From CBDFHV01 sp965247705 (GTDB lineage Bacteria; Pseudomonadota; Alphaproteobacteria; Rhodospirillales; CAMCUA01), in NCBI GenBank assembly GCA_965247705.1, contig CBDFHV010000056.1, positions 1 through 11,885 on the forward strand: a stretch of 11,885 nucleotides of DNA, read 5' to 3'. A program made the position numbers and the translations under genes. Positions 6,803-11,885 of this stretch are shown here, piece after piece (the stretch's first letter is position 1; every line of letters begins with the position of its first letter). Under the pieces are notes generated by a model that worked only from the letters and a program-made list of their open reading frames with translations, was not told the DNA's origin and made no database searches.

Positions 6803-7061
6803 GGCGCGAGAAATCGATGGAGTGAAGACGGCTTGGCGCCGGTCCACACAGCCCAACTGTCGTGCCCGGGCCTGTCCCGGATACCCATGGTAAGGGTCGG
6901 ACGCCCAGCGTGAGCCACGATGGGTCACCGGAACAAGTCCGGTAACGACACTATTGGTATTGGGCCAGCGCCGATCAGCGCACTCCAGCAGTCGGGCCTG
7001 GACACGTCCACGGTATCCACGGCACGTGCAGAGAGCATGTTGCCTCAATTATTCGCTGAAA
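6803..7061. other. Intergenic region between convergent operons
   Basis: These 259 bases separate the stop codons of the reductase and the flavoprotein. Apart from the palindromic repeat at 6859-6949, no gene or RNA is recognised. Translated in one minus-strand frame, the repeat yields the peptide TGLVPVTHRG, which resembles peptides I recall from spurious predicted proteins in alphaproteobacteria and is not a gene. Confidence 0.5.
6859..6949. repeat. Composite palindromic intergenic repeat, possible bidirectional terminator
   Basis: The element has nested inverted repeats. The outer stem is GTCGT (6859-6863) with ACGAC (6945-6949). A left hairpin is CCGGG-CCTGT-CCCGG (6866-6880). An inner stem is ACCCAT (6883-6888) with ATGGGT (6920-6925). 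A right hairpin is ACCGGA-ACAAG-TCCGGT (6927-6943). It could fold as a four-way cruciform. This resembles the dispersed palindromic elements found between genes in many alphaproteobacteria. Its place between convergent operons suits transcript termination or 3'-end protection. Confidence 0.8.
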
Positions 7062-7751
7062 TCACAGAAACGAGGCGATCTCGTCCAGCGACTTTTTCTT
7101 GAGGGCGGACGCGGGAATGGTCGCGTTCTCGGCCGGGTAGCCCGTTACCAGCAGGATGTACGGCTTTTCGTTGCGGGGTCGCCGGCATACGTCGTTCAGG
7201 AAGCCCATGGGGTTGGGCGTGTGGGTGAGGGTCGCCAGGCCCGACTGGTGGAGGGCGGCGATGAGCAGGCCGGCGGCGATGGAGACCGACTCGGGCACGT
7301 AGTAGTTCTTGCGCATCGCGCCGCTCGAGTCCGGGCTGTTGCGGGCGCCGAAGAGGCAAATCAGCCACGGCGCGGTTTCCAGGAACGGCTTGCGGGGGTC
7401 GGTGCCCAGGGGCTTGAGGGCTTCCAGCCACGCCCGTCCGCCGCCGCCGGCGTAGAAGGCCGCTTCCGCTTCTTCCGCGGCATGCCGGACCCGCCGTTTG
7501 AGCTTGGGATCGCCGATGACGGCGAAGTGCCAGGGCTGAAGGTTGGCCCCGTTGGGGGCCGTGCCGGCGGTGCGGATGCAGTCTTCGATGATGTCGCGGG
7601 GCACCGGACGCGGGGAGAAGTCCCGAACCGTATGCCGGCGCCTCATGGTGCGGAGGAAGGCGCGGGCGCGGCGGCGCATGGTGGCTTCGGGCAGCGCCTC
7701 GTAGTCGGGCAATGGAATGGGCCTGAAATCGCGGTTCAGGGTGTCCGGCAT
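7062..7751 (-). CDS. Nitroreductase-fold flavoprotein, iodotyrosine deiodinase-like
   Basis: This FMN enzyme of 229 residues matches the iodotyrosine deiodinase branch of the nitroreductase superfamily, which removes halogens reductively from halotyrosines, better than ordinary nitroreductases. RRRHTVRDFSPRPVP (38-52) and TAGTAPNGANLQPWHFAVI (61-79) form the FMN site. The lid triad that grips the zwitterion of the substrate in human IYD (E157, Y161, K182) is present at identical spacing as E96, Y100 and K121. TLTHTP (174-179) corresponds to the IYD segment with the Thr near flavin N5, and GYPAENATIP lies near the end. No N-terminal membrane anchor is present, so it should be soluble. An upstream ATG at 7841 opens 30 more codons inside the amidase gene, but the ATG at 7751 has GAGGA seven bases upstream. 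It lies 16 bp after the amidase stop, in one operon. Confidence 0.88.
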   Translation of the reverse strand: MPDTLNRDFRPIPLPDYEALPEATMRRRARAFLRTMRRRHTVRDFSPRPVPRDIIEDCIRTAGTAPNGANLQPWHFAVIGDPKLKRRVRHAAEEAEAAFYAGGGGRAWLEALKPLGTDPRKPFLETAPWLICLFGARNSPDSSGAMRKNYYVPESVSIAAGLLIAALHQSGLATLTHTPNPMGFLNDVCRRPRNEKPYILLVTGYPAENATIPASALKKKSLDEIASFL

Positions 7752-7758
7752 GGGCGCT

Positions 7759-7763
7759 TCCTC
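7759..7763 (-). promoter_or_regulatory. Ribosome-binding site fixing the flavoprotein start
   Basis: GAGGA on the minus strand lies seven bases before ATG 7751 and overlaps the region just after the amidase stop. It supports the shorter 229-residue start. Confidence 0.75.
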
Positions 7764-7767
7764 GGTA

Positions 7768-9183
7768 TCAGAGATCAGGCCGCTGTCGCGACCACGGCAC
7801 CGCCCGCTGGTAGGCGTCGGCGATGGCGAGGACCTCGCCATCGCCCCGGGGACGGCCGATGATCTGCATGGACAAGGGCATGCCGTCCCCGGCGAACCCG
7901 GAACAGACGCTGGCCGAGGGCAGGCCGAGGCAGGTGGCGACGGTCGCCGGCACGGGGACGCGCAGGAAGAAGAACTTCTGGTAGCGGTCGGCGGCGAACT
8001 CCGCGTCCGGGGCCGTGGTCGGTGTCATCAGGCAGACGAGGGCGTCGAGGTCCTTCATCGCTTGGGCCGTCTCTCGTGCCAGGTCCCGACGAAGCCGTTG
8101 CGCCTGCAGGTAGTCCGCCGCCCGAATGCAGGCCGCCAAGGTCAGCCGGTCCCGGGTGTATTCCGAATAGGTGTCGTAGTGCTCCCGCAGTTGGGTCTCG
8201 TGGACCGTGTAGGACTCGGCCTGGGCGATGATCGAATTGCAGGCCGTGTAGTCGGCCAGGGGCGGCAGGCGAACCTCCTCCACCCGGGCGCCCAAGTCAC
8301 ACAATGTCGTGACCGCCCCATCAAGGGCCCCGTTGACCTCGTCGTTGGCCGCGATGTCCTCGTGGGACCAGTGGCGAACGAATCCGATGCGGCGGCCGGC
8401 AAGAGTTTCAGTGAGTGCCTGAACATAATCGGCAGCGGGGGCGTCGATGCCGGTCGGATCGTCCGGGTCGGGACCGGCGAGCACCGAAAGCAGCAAGGCC
8501 GCGTCCGCCGCCGTCCAGGTAATGGTCCCGCAGTGGTCCAGGGAATGGGACACGGGAAACACGCCGCTTCGGCCGATCAGACCGTAGGTGGGCTTGAAGC
8601 CCGTCAACCCACAGTAGGACGCCGGAATGCGGATGGAGCCGCCCGTATCGCTGCCCAGGGCGGCGGGACACAGGCTGGCGGATACCGCCGATGCCGAACC
8701 GCTGCTGGACCCGCCGGTGTAGCGTTGGGGGTTCCAGGCGTTCACCGCCCGCAGGTCGTAGGGGCGGTCGCTCGCCCGGGTCGGGCCGCCGTTGGCGAAC
8801 TCGTGGGTGTCGGCCTTGCCGAGCAGGATGGCGCCGGCTTCCCGCAACCGTCGCCAGGCGTTGCAGTCCCGTTGCGGCAGATGGCCGGCGAAGACGCGCG
8901 AACCGTATGTCGTGGGGACGCCGGCGGTCTCGTAAATGTCCTTCAGCACCATGGGCAGGCCATGGAGGGGGCCCTTGCAATTGCCGGCCGCGATATCCGA
9001 TTCCGCCGTCCGGGCTTCCGCCATGGCCGCGTCGAGGCGCAGGTGGGCGAACGCCCGGATGCGCGGCTCCAGCCGTTCGATACGGTCAGCGAGGCCGGAC
9101 ATCAGCGCCACAGGGGACAACTCGCCCCGTTCGATGGCGGCGGAGGCCTCGGTCAGGGTCAGCGCGGGATCGGTGTCGTTCAC
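7768..9183 (-). CDS. Amidase-signature hydrolase (AtzE/GatA-like)
   Basis: This is a 471-residue serine amidase with the Ser-cisSer-Lys triad: K81 (PMVLKDIYETAG), S159 in TGGSSSGSASAVSA and nucleophile S183 in GSDTGGSIRIPA. LHGLPMVLKD and GLTGFKPTYGLI are further signature segments. The family hydrolyses C-N bonds of amides, ureas or biuret derivatives in the cytoplasm. The immediately preceding small GatC/AtzG-like gene argues for a two-subunit enzyme like 1-carboxybiuret hydrolase AtzEG rather than a stand-alone amidase. A GatCAB role is unlikely because no gatB is nearby and the small partner is atypical, but gatA elsewhere would need to be excluded. The start is GTG 9183, overlapping the preceding stop as GTGA with no good ribosome site of its own, so translation is probably coupled. 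The substrate is unknown. Confidence 0.92.
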   Translation of the reverse strand: MNDTDPALTLTEASAAIERGELSPVALMSGLADRIERLEPRIRAFAHLRLDAAMAEARTAESDIAAGNCKGPLHGLPMVLKDIYETAGVPTTYGSRVFAGHLPQRDCNAWRRLREAGAILLGKADTHEFANGGPTRASDRPYDLRAVNAWNPQRYTGGSSSGSASAVSASLCPAALGSDTGGSIRIPASYCGLTGFKPTYGLIGRSGVFPVSHSLDHCGTITWTAADAALLLSVLAGPDPDDPTGIDAPAADYVQALTETLAGRRIGFVRHWSHEDIAANDEVNGALDGAVTTLCDLGARVEEVRLPPLADYTACNSIIAQAESYTVHETQLREHYDTYSEYTRDRLTLAACIRAADYLQAQRLRRDLARETAQAMKDLDALVCLMTPTTAPDAEFAADRYQKFFFLRVPVPATVATCLGLPSASVCSGFAGDGMPLSMQIIGRPRGDGEVLAIADAYQRAVPWSRQRPDL

Positions 9184-9386
9184 AGGCGGTCCCGCCCGGG
9201 CTTGTAAGTGGCGAGGCCCTCGTCGCCGACGGCCCGCCCGGGCTTGCGAAGTTGCTCGACAAGCGCCTTCAGGTGGCCATAGGCCTCCGTCAGTTCGACC
9301 ATCTGGTGCTCGGCCATCGGAAGCCCGCTCAAGGACAGCAGGACTTCAAGCTCGCGGACATCCGACTCCTTCGTTGGTGAGGTCAC
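9180..9386 (-). CDS. Small GatC/AtzG-like (DUF4089-type) amidase partner
   Basis: The gene encodes 68 residues between the acetyltransferase and amidase genes, with GTGA overlaps at both ends. The predicted shape is two helices (about 8-22 and 26-46) with the motif LLSLSGLPM, followed by an extended Gly/Pro-rich tail with GDEGLATYKPGRD. This is the layout of GatC and AtzG small subunits, where the tail wraps around the amidase subunit and stabilises it. The assignment rests on size, layout and position next to an amidase; residue-level similarity is modest. GTG 9386 is preceded by GGAGG at seven bases, an excellent ribosome site, which shows that this is a real gene despite its size. No signal peptide or membrane segment is present. 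Confidence 0.72.
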   Translation of the reverse strand: MTSPTKESDVRELEVLLSLSGLPMAEHQMVELTEAYGHLKALVEQLRKPGRAVGDEGLATYKPGRDRL

Positions 9387-9859
9387 GGGGATGCCTCCAC
9401 TGTCAGGCGTAGTTTCATGCCTTCGTGGCTGGCGACGAAGCCAAGGTCCTCATAGAAACGTACCGCGCGATCGCGGCGCTTGTCGCTTGTCAGTTGGACC
9501 AAGACGCAGCCGCGCTCCAGGCATCGGTCGATGGCCCAGGCGACCAGATGACGGCCCAGGTTCTTGCCCCGGTATTCGGACGCGATGCGAACGCCTTCGA
9601 TCTGGCCGCGCCAGCTTCCGGTGTAGGTCAGGCCCGGCAGGAACGTGATCTGAAGGCAGCCGACAACGTCTCCGCCAGACTCGGCCACGGCCAGCAACTG
9701 GTTCCGATCCTCCTCGATGGCGGCGAAGGCCTCGGCGTAGCGGGGATGGGGCGGTTGGCGCGCGTCCTCCCGCTGGCGCCCGATCGCGTCATCATTGAGA
9801 AGGGCGACCAGTCGGGGCAGGTCGGCGGCGACGGCGCGGCGAATGGCGGGCGACGCCAT
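9383..9859 (-). CDS. GNAT-family N-acetyltransferase
   Basis: From ATG 9859 the product is 158 residues with the GNAT fold: N-terminal AIRRAVAADLPRLVALLND (5-23), a beta-4/motif A region IEGVRIASEYRGKNLGRHLVAWAI whose acetyl-CoA loop is R97-G-K-N-L-G102, and the C-terminal DRAVRFYEDLGFVASHEGMKLRL (130-152). It resembles PhnO/YjdJ-type GNATs acting on small molecules, and the acceptor is unknown. The open frame can be extended to ATG 9904, but those 15 codons overlap the VapC remnant in another frame and encode an unlikely peptide, so the shorter start is preferred. The ATG at 9859 lies four bases after the TAA of the vapC remnant and has no ribosome site of its own, which suggests re-initiation by ribosomes ending vapC. 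Its stop overlaps the next gene as GTGA. Confidence 0.88.
   Translation of the reverse strand: MASPAIRRAVAADLPRLVALLNDDAIGRQREDARQPPHPRYAEAFAAIEEDRNQLLAVAESGGDVVGCLQITFLPGLTYTGSWRGQIEGVRIASEYRGKNLGRHLVAWAIDRCLERGCVLVQLTSDKRRDRAVRFYEDLGFVASHEGMKLRLTVEASP
9394..9398 (-). promoter_or_regulatory. Ribosome-binding site for the small amidase partner
   Basis: GGAGG on the minus strand lies seven bases before GTG 9386, inside the end of the acetyltransferase gene. It supports the unusual GTG start. Confidence 0.8.
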
Positions 9860-9863
9860 GGCA

Positions 9864-9980
9864 TTAATGCGTGGCGGCGGTGATGAGCCGATCACTAGCG
9901 GCATTGATGTATTCCGGGAAAAGCAGTGCCTCCTTTTCCGTTCTCAAGATGGCCGCCACCGCCGATGCTTCGACTGCCAT
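9864..9980 (-). pseudogene. vapC: Truncated VapC (PIN-domain) toxin remnant
   Basis: Starting at ATG 9980, which shares one base with the vapB stop (TGATG), 38 codons read through to TAA at 9864-9866. The peptide (start MAVEASAVAAILRTEKEALL, later DRLITAATH) matches only the first strand and helices of VapC PIN toxins, which normally have about 130 residues and start like MVIDASALLAIL. The first conserved PIN aspartate is replaced by Glu (VEAS instead of VDAS), and the other acidic residues are missing because the gene stops. It cannot be an active ribonuclease. The downstream sequence is the GNAT gene, so the rest of the toxin was deleted. The reading frame may survive because it couples vapB translation to the GNAT gene. 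Confidence 0.8.
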
Positions 9981-10234
9981 CAGTCGCCCGTTTCCTTGTC
10001 ATCGTACCCCAGGATCTCCTCGTCGGACCGTGCGTCGAGGTCCGGCAAACGGGAATAGCGATGGCCGATGGCCATGAGTTGCTCCGACAAGCTGGGCGCG
10101 CGAGAACGCGCCGTCTCTCGTGCCAGTTCGGCCTCCAGGGCCTCTACGATCACCGTGGTGATCGATTTGCCGCGTCGACGCGCCAGTTCTCGTGCCAGAC
10201 GATCGGCCCGCGGGTTCTTGATGTTCAATGCCAT
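9980..10234 (-). CDS. vapB: VapB-family antitoxin, intact
   Basis: The 84-residue protein is a Rv0623-type VapB antitoxin. The N-terminal MALNIKNPRADRLARELARRRGKSITTVIVEALEAEL (1-37) forms the short DNA-binding strand and helices typical of the family, and the C-terminal toxin-binding arm ends with DEEILGYDDKETG. Such antitoxins bind and inhibit VapC and repress their own operon. Here the toxin partner is a remnant, so the antitoxin is orphaned locally. It may keep DNA binding as the repressor of the downstream genes or neutralise a VapC encoded elsewhere. The ATG at 10234 matches the family N-terminus MALNIKNP; an in-frame TTG at 10270 would add 12 unlikely residues. No clear ribosome site is visible. 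The gene is divergent from the ECF sigma gene. Confidence 0.9.
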   Translation of the reverse strand: MALNIKNPRADRLARELARRRGKSITTVIVEALEAELARETARSRAPSLSEQLMAIGHRYSRLPDLDARSDEEILGYDDKETGD

Positions 10235-10370
10235 GGCAAGGAATGTGGCGTGAAAGGGAGATTGCGGCAATCACTTCTTCAGGTATCAGTTTCTTTGCTG
10301 GAGACTACTTTTTTGGCGCAGGATCGGCGGTACCCGACCGTGTAAGGGACGGTACTTCGGCGAAGGATGG
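10235..10370. promoter_or_regulatory. Divergent promoter region between vapB and the ECF sigma gene
   Basis: These 136 bases must carry promoters in both directions. The visible structure is an inverted repeat, ACCGT (10337-10341) and ACGGT (10349-10353), centred about 26 bp before the sigma start, and a T6 run at 10308-10313. I cannot assign -35/-10 boxes reliably. An ECF-like GTAAGG (10342-10347) followed by CGAA (10361-10364) is too closely spaced to be convincing. Confidence 0.45.
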
Positions 10371-10934
10371 ATGGACGACGGAACCGACGACGACCTCATG
10401 GCGCGGGCGGGGCGGGGGGATCGGACGGCCTTCGCCGCGCTTGTGGAGCGCCATTTCGGTCGGGCCGCCGCCATCGCAGCGCGCATCGTCGGCAATGGCG
10501 CCGACGCCGAGGACGTTGCCCAGGAGGCATTGTTGCGGGCATGGCAGAAAGCACCGGACTGGCAGGCGCAATCGGCGGCGGGTGGCGCGGCCCGGTTTTC
10601 CACCTGGATTTATCGGGTGGTGGTGAACCTGAGCTTGGATCGGAAACGCCGTCTTTCGCCATTGACCCTGGACGCGGCGGACGCGGTGGCCGATTCTGCT
10701 CCCAACGGCTTCGCCCGCACGGCGGCAGGACAAATTGCCAGACGGGTTCAGTCGGCGGTCGCCGCCCTTCCGGACCGTCAGCGGGCTGCTTTCGTGCTGT
10801 GCCACTACGAGGAGATGACCAATATCGAGGCGGCATCGGTTCTGGACGTCAGCATCGGCGCCTTGGAATCCCCGCTGGTGCGCGCCCGTAGGACTCTGCG
10901 GCAACAATTGGCCGACCTGATGGAAACAGGATAA
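10371..10934 (+). CDS. ECF (group IV) RNA polymerase sigma factor
   Basis: The protein has 187 residues and only domains sigma-2 and sigma-4. Sigma-2 (about 8-95) contains ADAEDVAQEALLRAWQK (region 2.2) and RFSTWIYRVVVNLSLDRKRR (regions 2.3-2.4, promoter melting and -10 recognition). Sigma-4 (about 125-180) contains LPDRQRAAFVLCHYEEMTNIEAASVLDVSIGALES, the helix-turn-helix that reads the -35 box. ECF factors redirect RNA polymerase to stress genes and are normally held by a co-encoded anti-sigma factor, for which the next gene is the candidate. No C-terminal extension is present. AAGGA lies only three bases before ATG 10371, so an in-frame ATG at 10398 (M10) is an alternative start. Three further genes follow closely in the same direction. 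Confidence 0.94.
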   Translation: MDDGTDDDLMARAGRGDRTAFAALVERHFGRAAAIAARIVGNGADAEDVAQEALLRAWQKAPDWQAQSAAGGAARFSTWIYRVVVNLSLDRKRRLSPLTLDAADAVADSAPNGFARTAAGQIARRVQSAVAALPDRQRAAFVLCHYEEMTNIEAASVLDVSIGALESPLVRARRTLRQQLADLMETG

Positions 10935-10947
10935 GGCGGCAAAAACA

Positions 10948-11376
10948 ATGAGATCGGGACGTTTTCGAAAGTTGTTGGACATCCATGGCGCCGACCTGGG
11001 CCGGTGGCCGGCGGCGGAACGCGACAGCGCCCAAGCGCTGCTGACGATCTCGGCGGAAGCGCGATCGTGGCAGGCGGAGGCCCGATCCCTGGACGGGCTG
11101 CTCGACGCTTGGCCGGCGCCGGCGGTTTCGGACCGGGACCCGGCCGTTGTTGCCGCCCAGATCGTCGACGTTCCCCAGCGAACCGAGGTCCCCGTGCACG
11201 AAGCGGGCGAATGGCGCTTCGCCTTCGGCTGGACCAAGCTGACCGGGCTGGCCGCCGCCGCCGTGGTCGGCTTCGTCGTGGGGTGGAGCGGTGTCGGCGC
11301 CGGCACCGACAGTCATGCCTTCGACGAGACCGCCGTCGAGGCCGTATTCCCGACGATCGAGCCCCTGCAATGGTAG
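10948..11376 (+). CDS. Single-pass membrane protein, candidate anti-sigma factor
   Basis: The 142-residue product is not a family I can name. It begins with a short amphipathic segment, FRKLLDIHGADLGRWPAAERDSAQALL (6-32), of a kind I recall in proteins encoded after ECF sigma genes in Rhodospirillales. A helical region to about 56, a Pro/Val-rich linker, and one membrane segment at about 96-114 (TKLTGLAAAAVVGFVVGW) follow. The last 28 residues should be periplasmic. This gives an N-in topology with about 95 cytoplasmic residues, as in anti-sigma factors. No zinc-binding HxxxCxxC motif is seen, so it is not a classical ZAS anti-sigma. It starts 13 bases after the sigma stop and overlaps the next gene by seven bases (ATGGTAG). 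The anti-sigma role is inferred from position and topology. Confidence 0.8.
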   Translation: MRSGRFRKLLDIHGADLGRWPAAERDSAQALLTISAEARSWQAEARSLDGLLDAWPAPAVSDRDPAVVAAQIVDVPQRTEVPVHEAGEWRFAFGWTKLTGLAAAAVVGFVVGWSGVGAGTDSHAFDETAVEAVFPTIEPLQW

Positions 11377-11873
11377 TTCTCGGTCCCAAGGGCGCGGTGG
11401 CGATTATGGTGGCGCTGGTTGTGTCCCTGGGCGTCAACATGTTTCTCGGCGGCTGGCTTCTGGGACGTGCCATCGGCGACAGGGAGACGTCCGCCCCGCC
11501 GTCAGCCCAACGGTCGGGCACACTCGATCAGCCCGCGTTCCCCGCCATCGCCCGCCGCTTGGCCCAGCGCCTACCCGAAGCGGAGCGGGCACTGTTCAAG
11601 GCAGCCTTCGAGGAACACCGTGTCGCCCTGCAGGGGGCGAACCGGAAACTCCGGCTTTCCCGCCAGGCGGTCCGCCGCGCGCTGGCCGCGGAGACCTTCG
11701 ACGCAAATGCCCTCGACAGCGCCCTGGACCGCATGGCGGCCGCCAACGATTCCCTGCAACGGGCCATTTATCGGGCCATGGGAGAAGCGGTGAAAGCCCT
11801 ACCCCCGGAGGCGCGCCGGGGTCTCGCGGCGCAGACCAATCGCAACGATCAGCCAAGGAGATCCGGCCGATGA
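11370..11873 (+). CDS. Periplasmic heavy-metal-sensor-like (Metal_resist/CnrX-type) protein
   Basis: From ATG 11370 the protein has 167 residues. An N-terminal membrane anchor or uncleaved signal (about 8-33) comes first, then a Pro/Ser linker, then an all-helical periplasmic domain (about 52-155) with the pattern FPAIARRLAQRLPEAERALF and repeated Arg/Ala-rich amphipathic helices like those of CnrX, ZraP and Spy/CpxP relatives. Family members sense metals or envelope stress and can hold an ECF system inactive. Few His or Met ligands are present, so metal binding is doubtful and a chaperone-like or structural sensor role is possible. The open frame runs upstream to 11004, but that part overlaps the preceding gene in another frame; ATG 11370 within ATGGTAG is the natural start. 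It ends in an ATGA overlap with the next gene. Confidence 0.8.
   Translation: MVVLGPKGAVAIMVALVVSLGVNMFLGGWLLGRAIGDRETSAPPSAQRSGTLDQPAFPAIARRLAQRLPEAERALFKAAFEEHRVALQGANRKLRLSRQAVRRALAAETFDANALDSALDRMAAANDSLQRAIYRAMGEAVKALPPEARRGLAAQTNRNDQPRRSGR
11855..11860 (+). promoter_or_regulatory. Strong ribosome-binding site of the next gene
   Basis: AAGGAG lies nine bases before ATG 11870, inside the 3' end of the sensor-like gene. It shows that the short reading frame at the window edge is a real gene start. Confidence 0.8.
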
Positions 11874-11885
11874 GCAGTACCGACG
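11870..11885 (+). CDS. Start of a further gene of the sigma operon, cut by the window edge
   Basis: ATG 11870 overlaps the stop of the sensor-like gene as ATGA, with AAGGAG nine bases upstream. Only MSSTD can be read, so the product cannot be identified. The position suggests a fourth member of the ECF operon. Confidence 0.7.

Noticed and set aside
5396..7048. A 550-codon open frame on the minus strand opposite the dehydratase end, gpt and the reductase
   Set aside because: It is antisense to three well-identified genes, has low-complexity composition (His/Gly/Gln-rich) typical of GC-rich shadow frames, and its 5' part is the palindromic repeat.
7752..7841. Longer N-terminus of the deiodinase-like protein
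   Set aside because: The 30 extra codons overlap the amidase coding sequence and are Arg/Ser-rich, while ATG 7751 has a well-placed GAGGA.
7717..9207. A 496-codon plus-strand open frame
   Set aside because: It is antisense to the amidase with its intact Ser-cisSer-Lys triad; the translation is Gly/Arg/Val-rich without any recognisable domain.
10342..10364. ECF-type autoregulatory promoter GTAAGG / CGAA upstream of the sigma gene
   Set aside because: The spacing of 13 bases is too short for the usual 16-17, and the -10 would sit almost on the start codon.
11004..11369. Longer N-terminus of the sensor-like protein
   Set aside because: It overlaps the candidate anti-sigma gene in another frame; ATG 11370 begins directly before a natural membrane anchor.

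Overview
The window is GC-rich chromosomal DNA with proteobacterial character. Short GTGA/ATGA gene overlaps, a composite palindromic intergenic repeat, IS1380-type elements and an ECF sigma factor cassette all point to an alphaproteobacterium, most likely of the Rhodospirillales. That placement comes from family resemblance and composition, since no rRNA or other marker gene is present.

Layout. (1) Bases 1-3144 are an insertion-sequence island. IS1380-family element A (transposase 97-1518, +) starts just outside the window. A second, divergent IS1380-family element B (1542-3140, transposase on -) has both inverted repeats and a CTAG duplication on each side, and it landed about 20 bp after the stop of transposase A. 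(2) Bases 3145-3683 have no convincing gene. They hold a strong hairpin, a possible distant end of element A, and a 15-bp tandem repeat of about ten units (3351-3500). (3) Bases 3684-6802 (+) are a likely operon: an IlvD/Edd-family [2Fe-2S] dehydratase (sugar-acid type), xanthine phosphoribosyltransferase Gpt overlapping it by GTGA, and an aldo/keto reductase. (4) Bases 6859-6949 are a palindromic repeat between convergent operons. (5) Bases 10234-7062 (-) are a tightly packed run: VapB antitoxin, a VapC toxin cut to 38 codons, a GNAT acetyltransferase, a 68-residue GatC/AtzG-like small protein, an amidase-signature hydrolase, and a flavin nitroreductase-fold protein that keeps the substrate-binding triad of iodotyrosine deiodinase. 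(6) Bases 10371-11885 (+) are an ECF sigma factor, a single-pass membrane protein that is a candidate anti-sigma factor, a periplasmic heavy-metal-sensor-like protein, and the first codons of a further overlapping gene.

How the genes work together. The amidase and the small GatC-like protein probably form one enzyme, as AtzE-AtzG and GatA-GatC do, and are co-translated. The deiodinase-like flavoprotein 16 bp downstream suggests a catabolic pathway for an amide-bearing, perhaps halogenated, aromatic compound, but the substrate cannot be read from sequence. The sigma/membrane/sensor trio is a typical envelope-stress or metal-stress signalling layout. The most interesting items are the deiodinase-like gene in an amidase operon, the decayed toxin next to an intact antitoxin, the unfamiliar candidate anti-sigma protein, and the tandem repeat beside the IS island.
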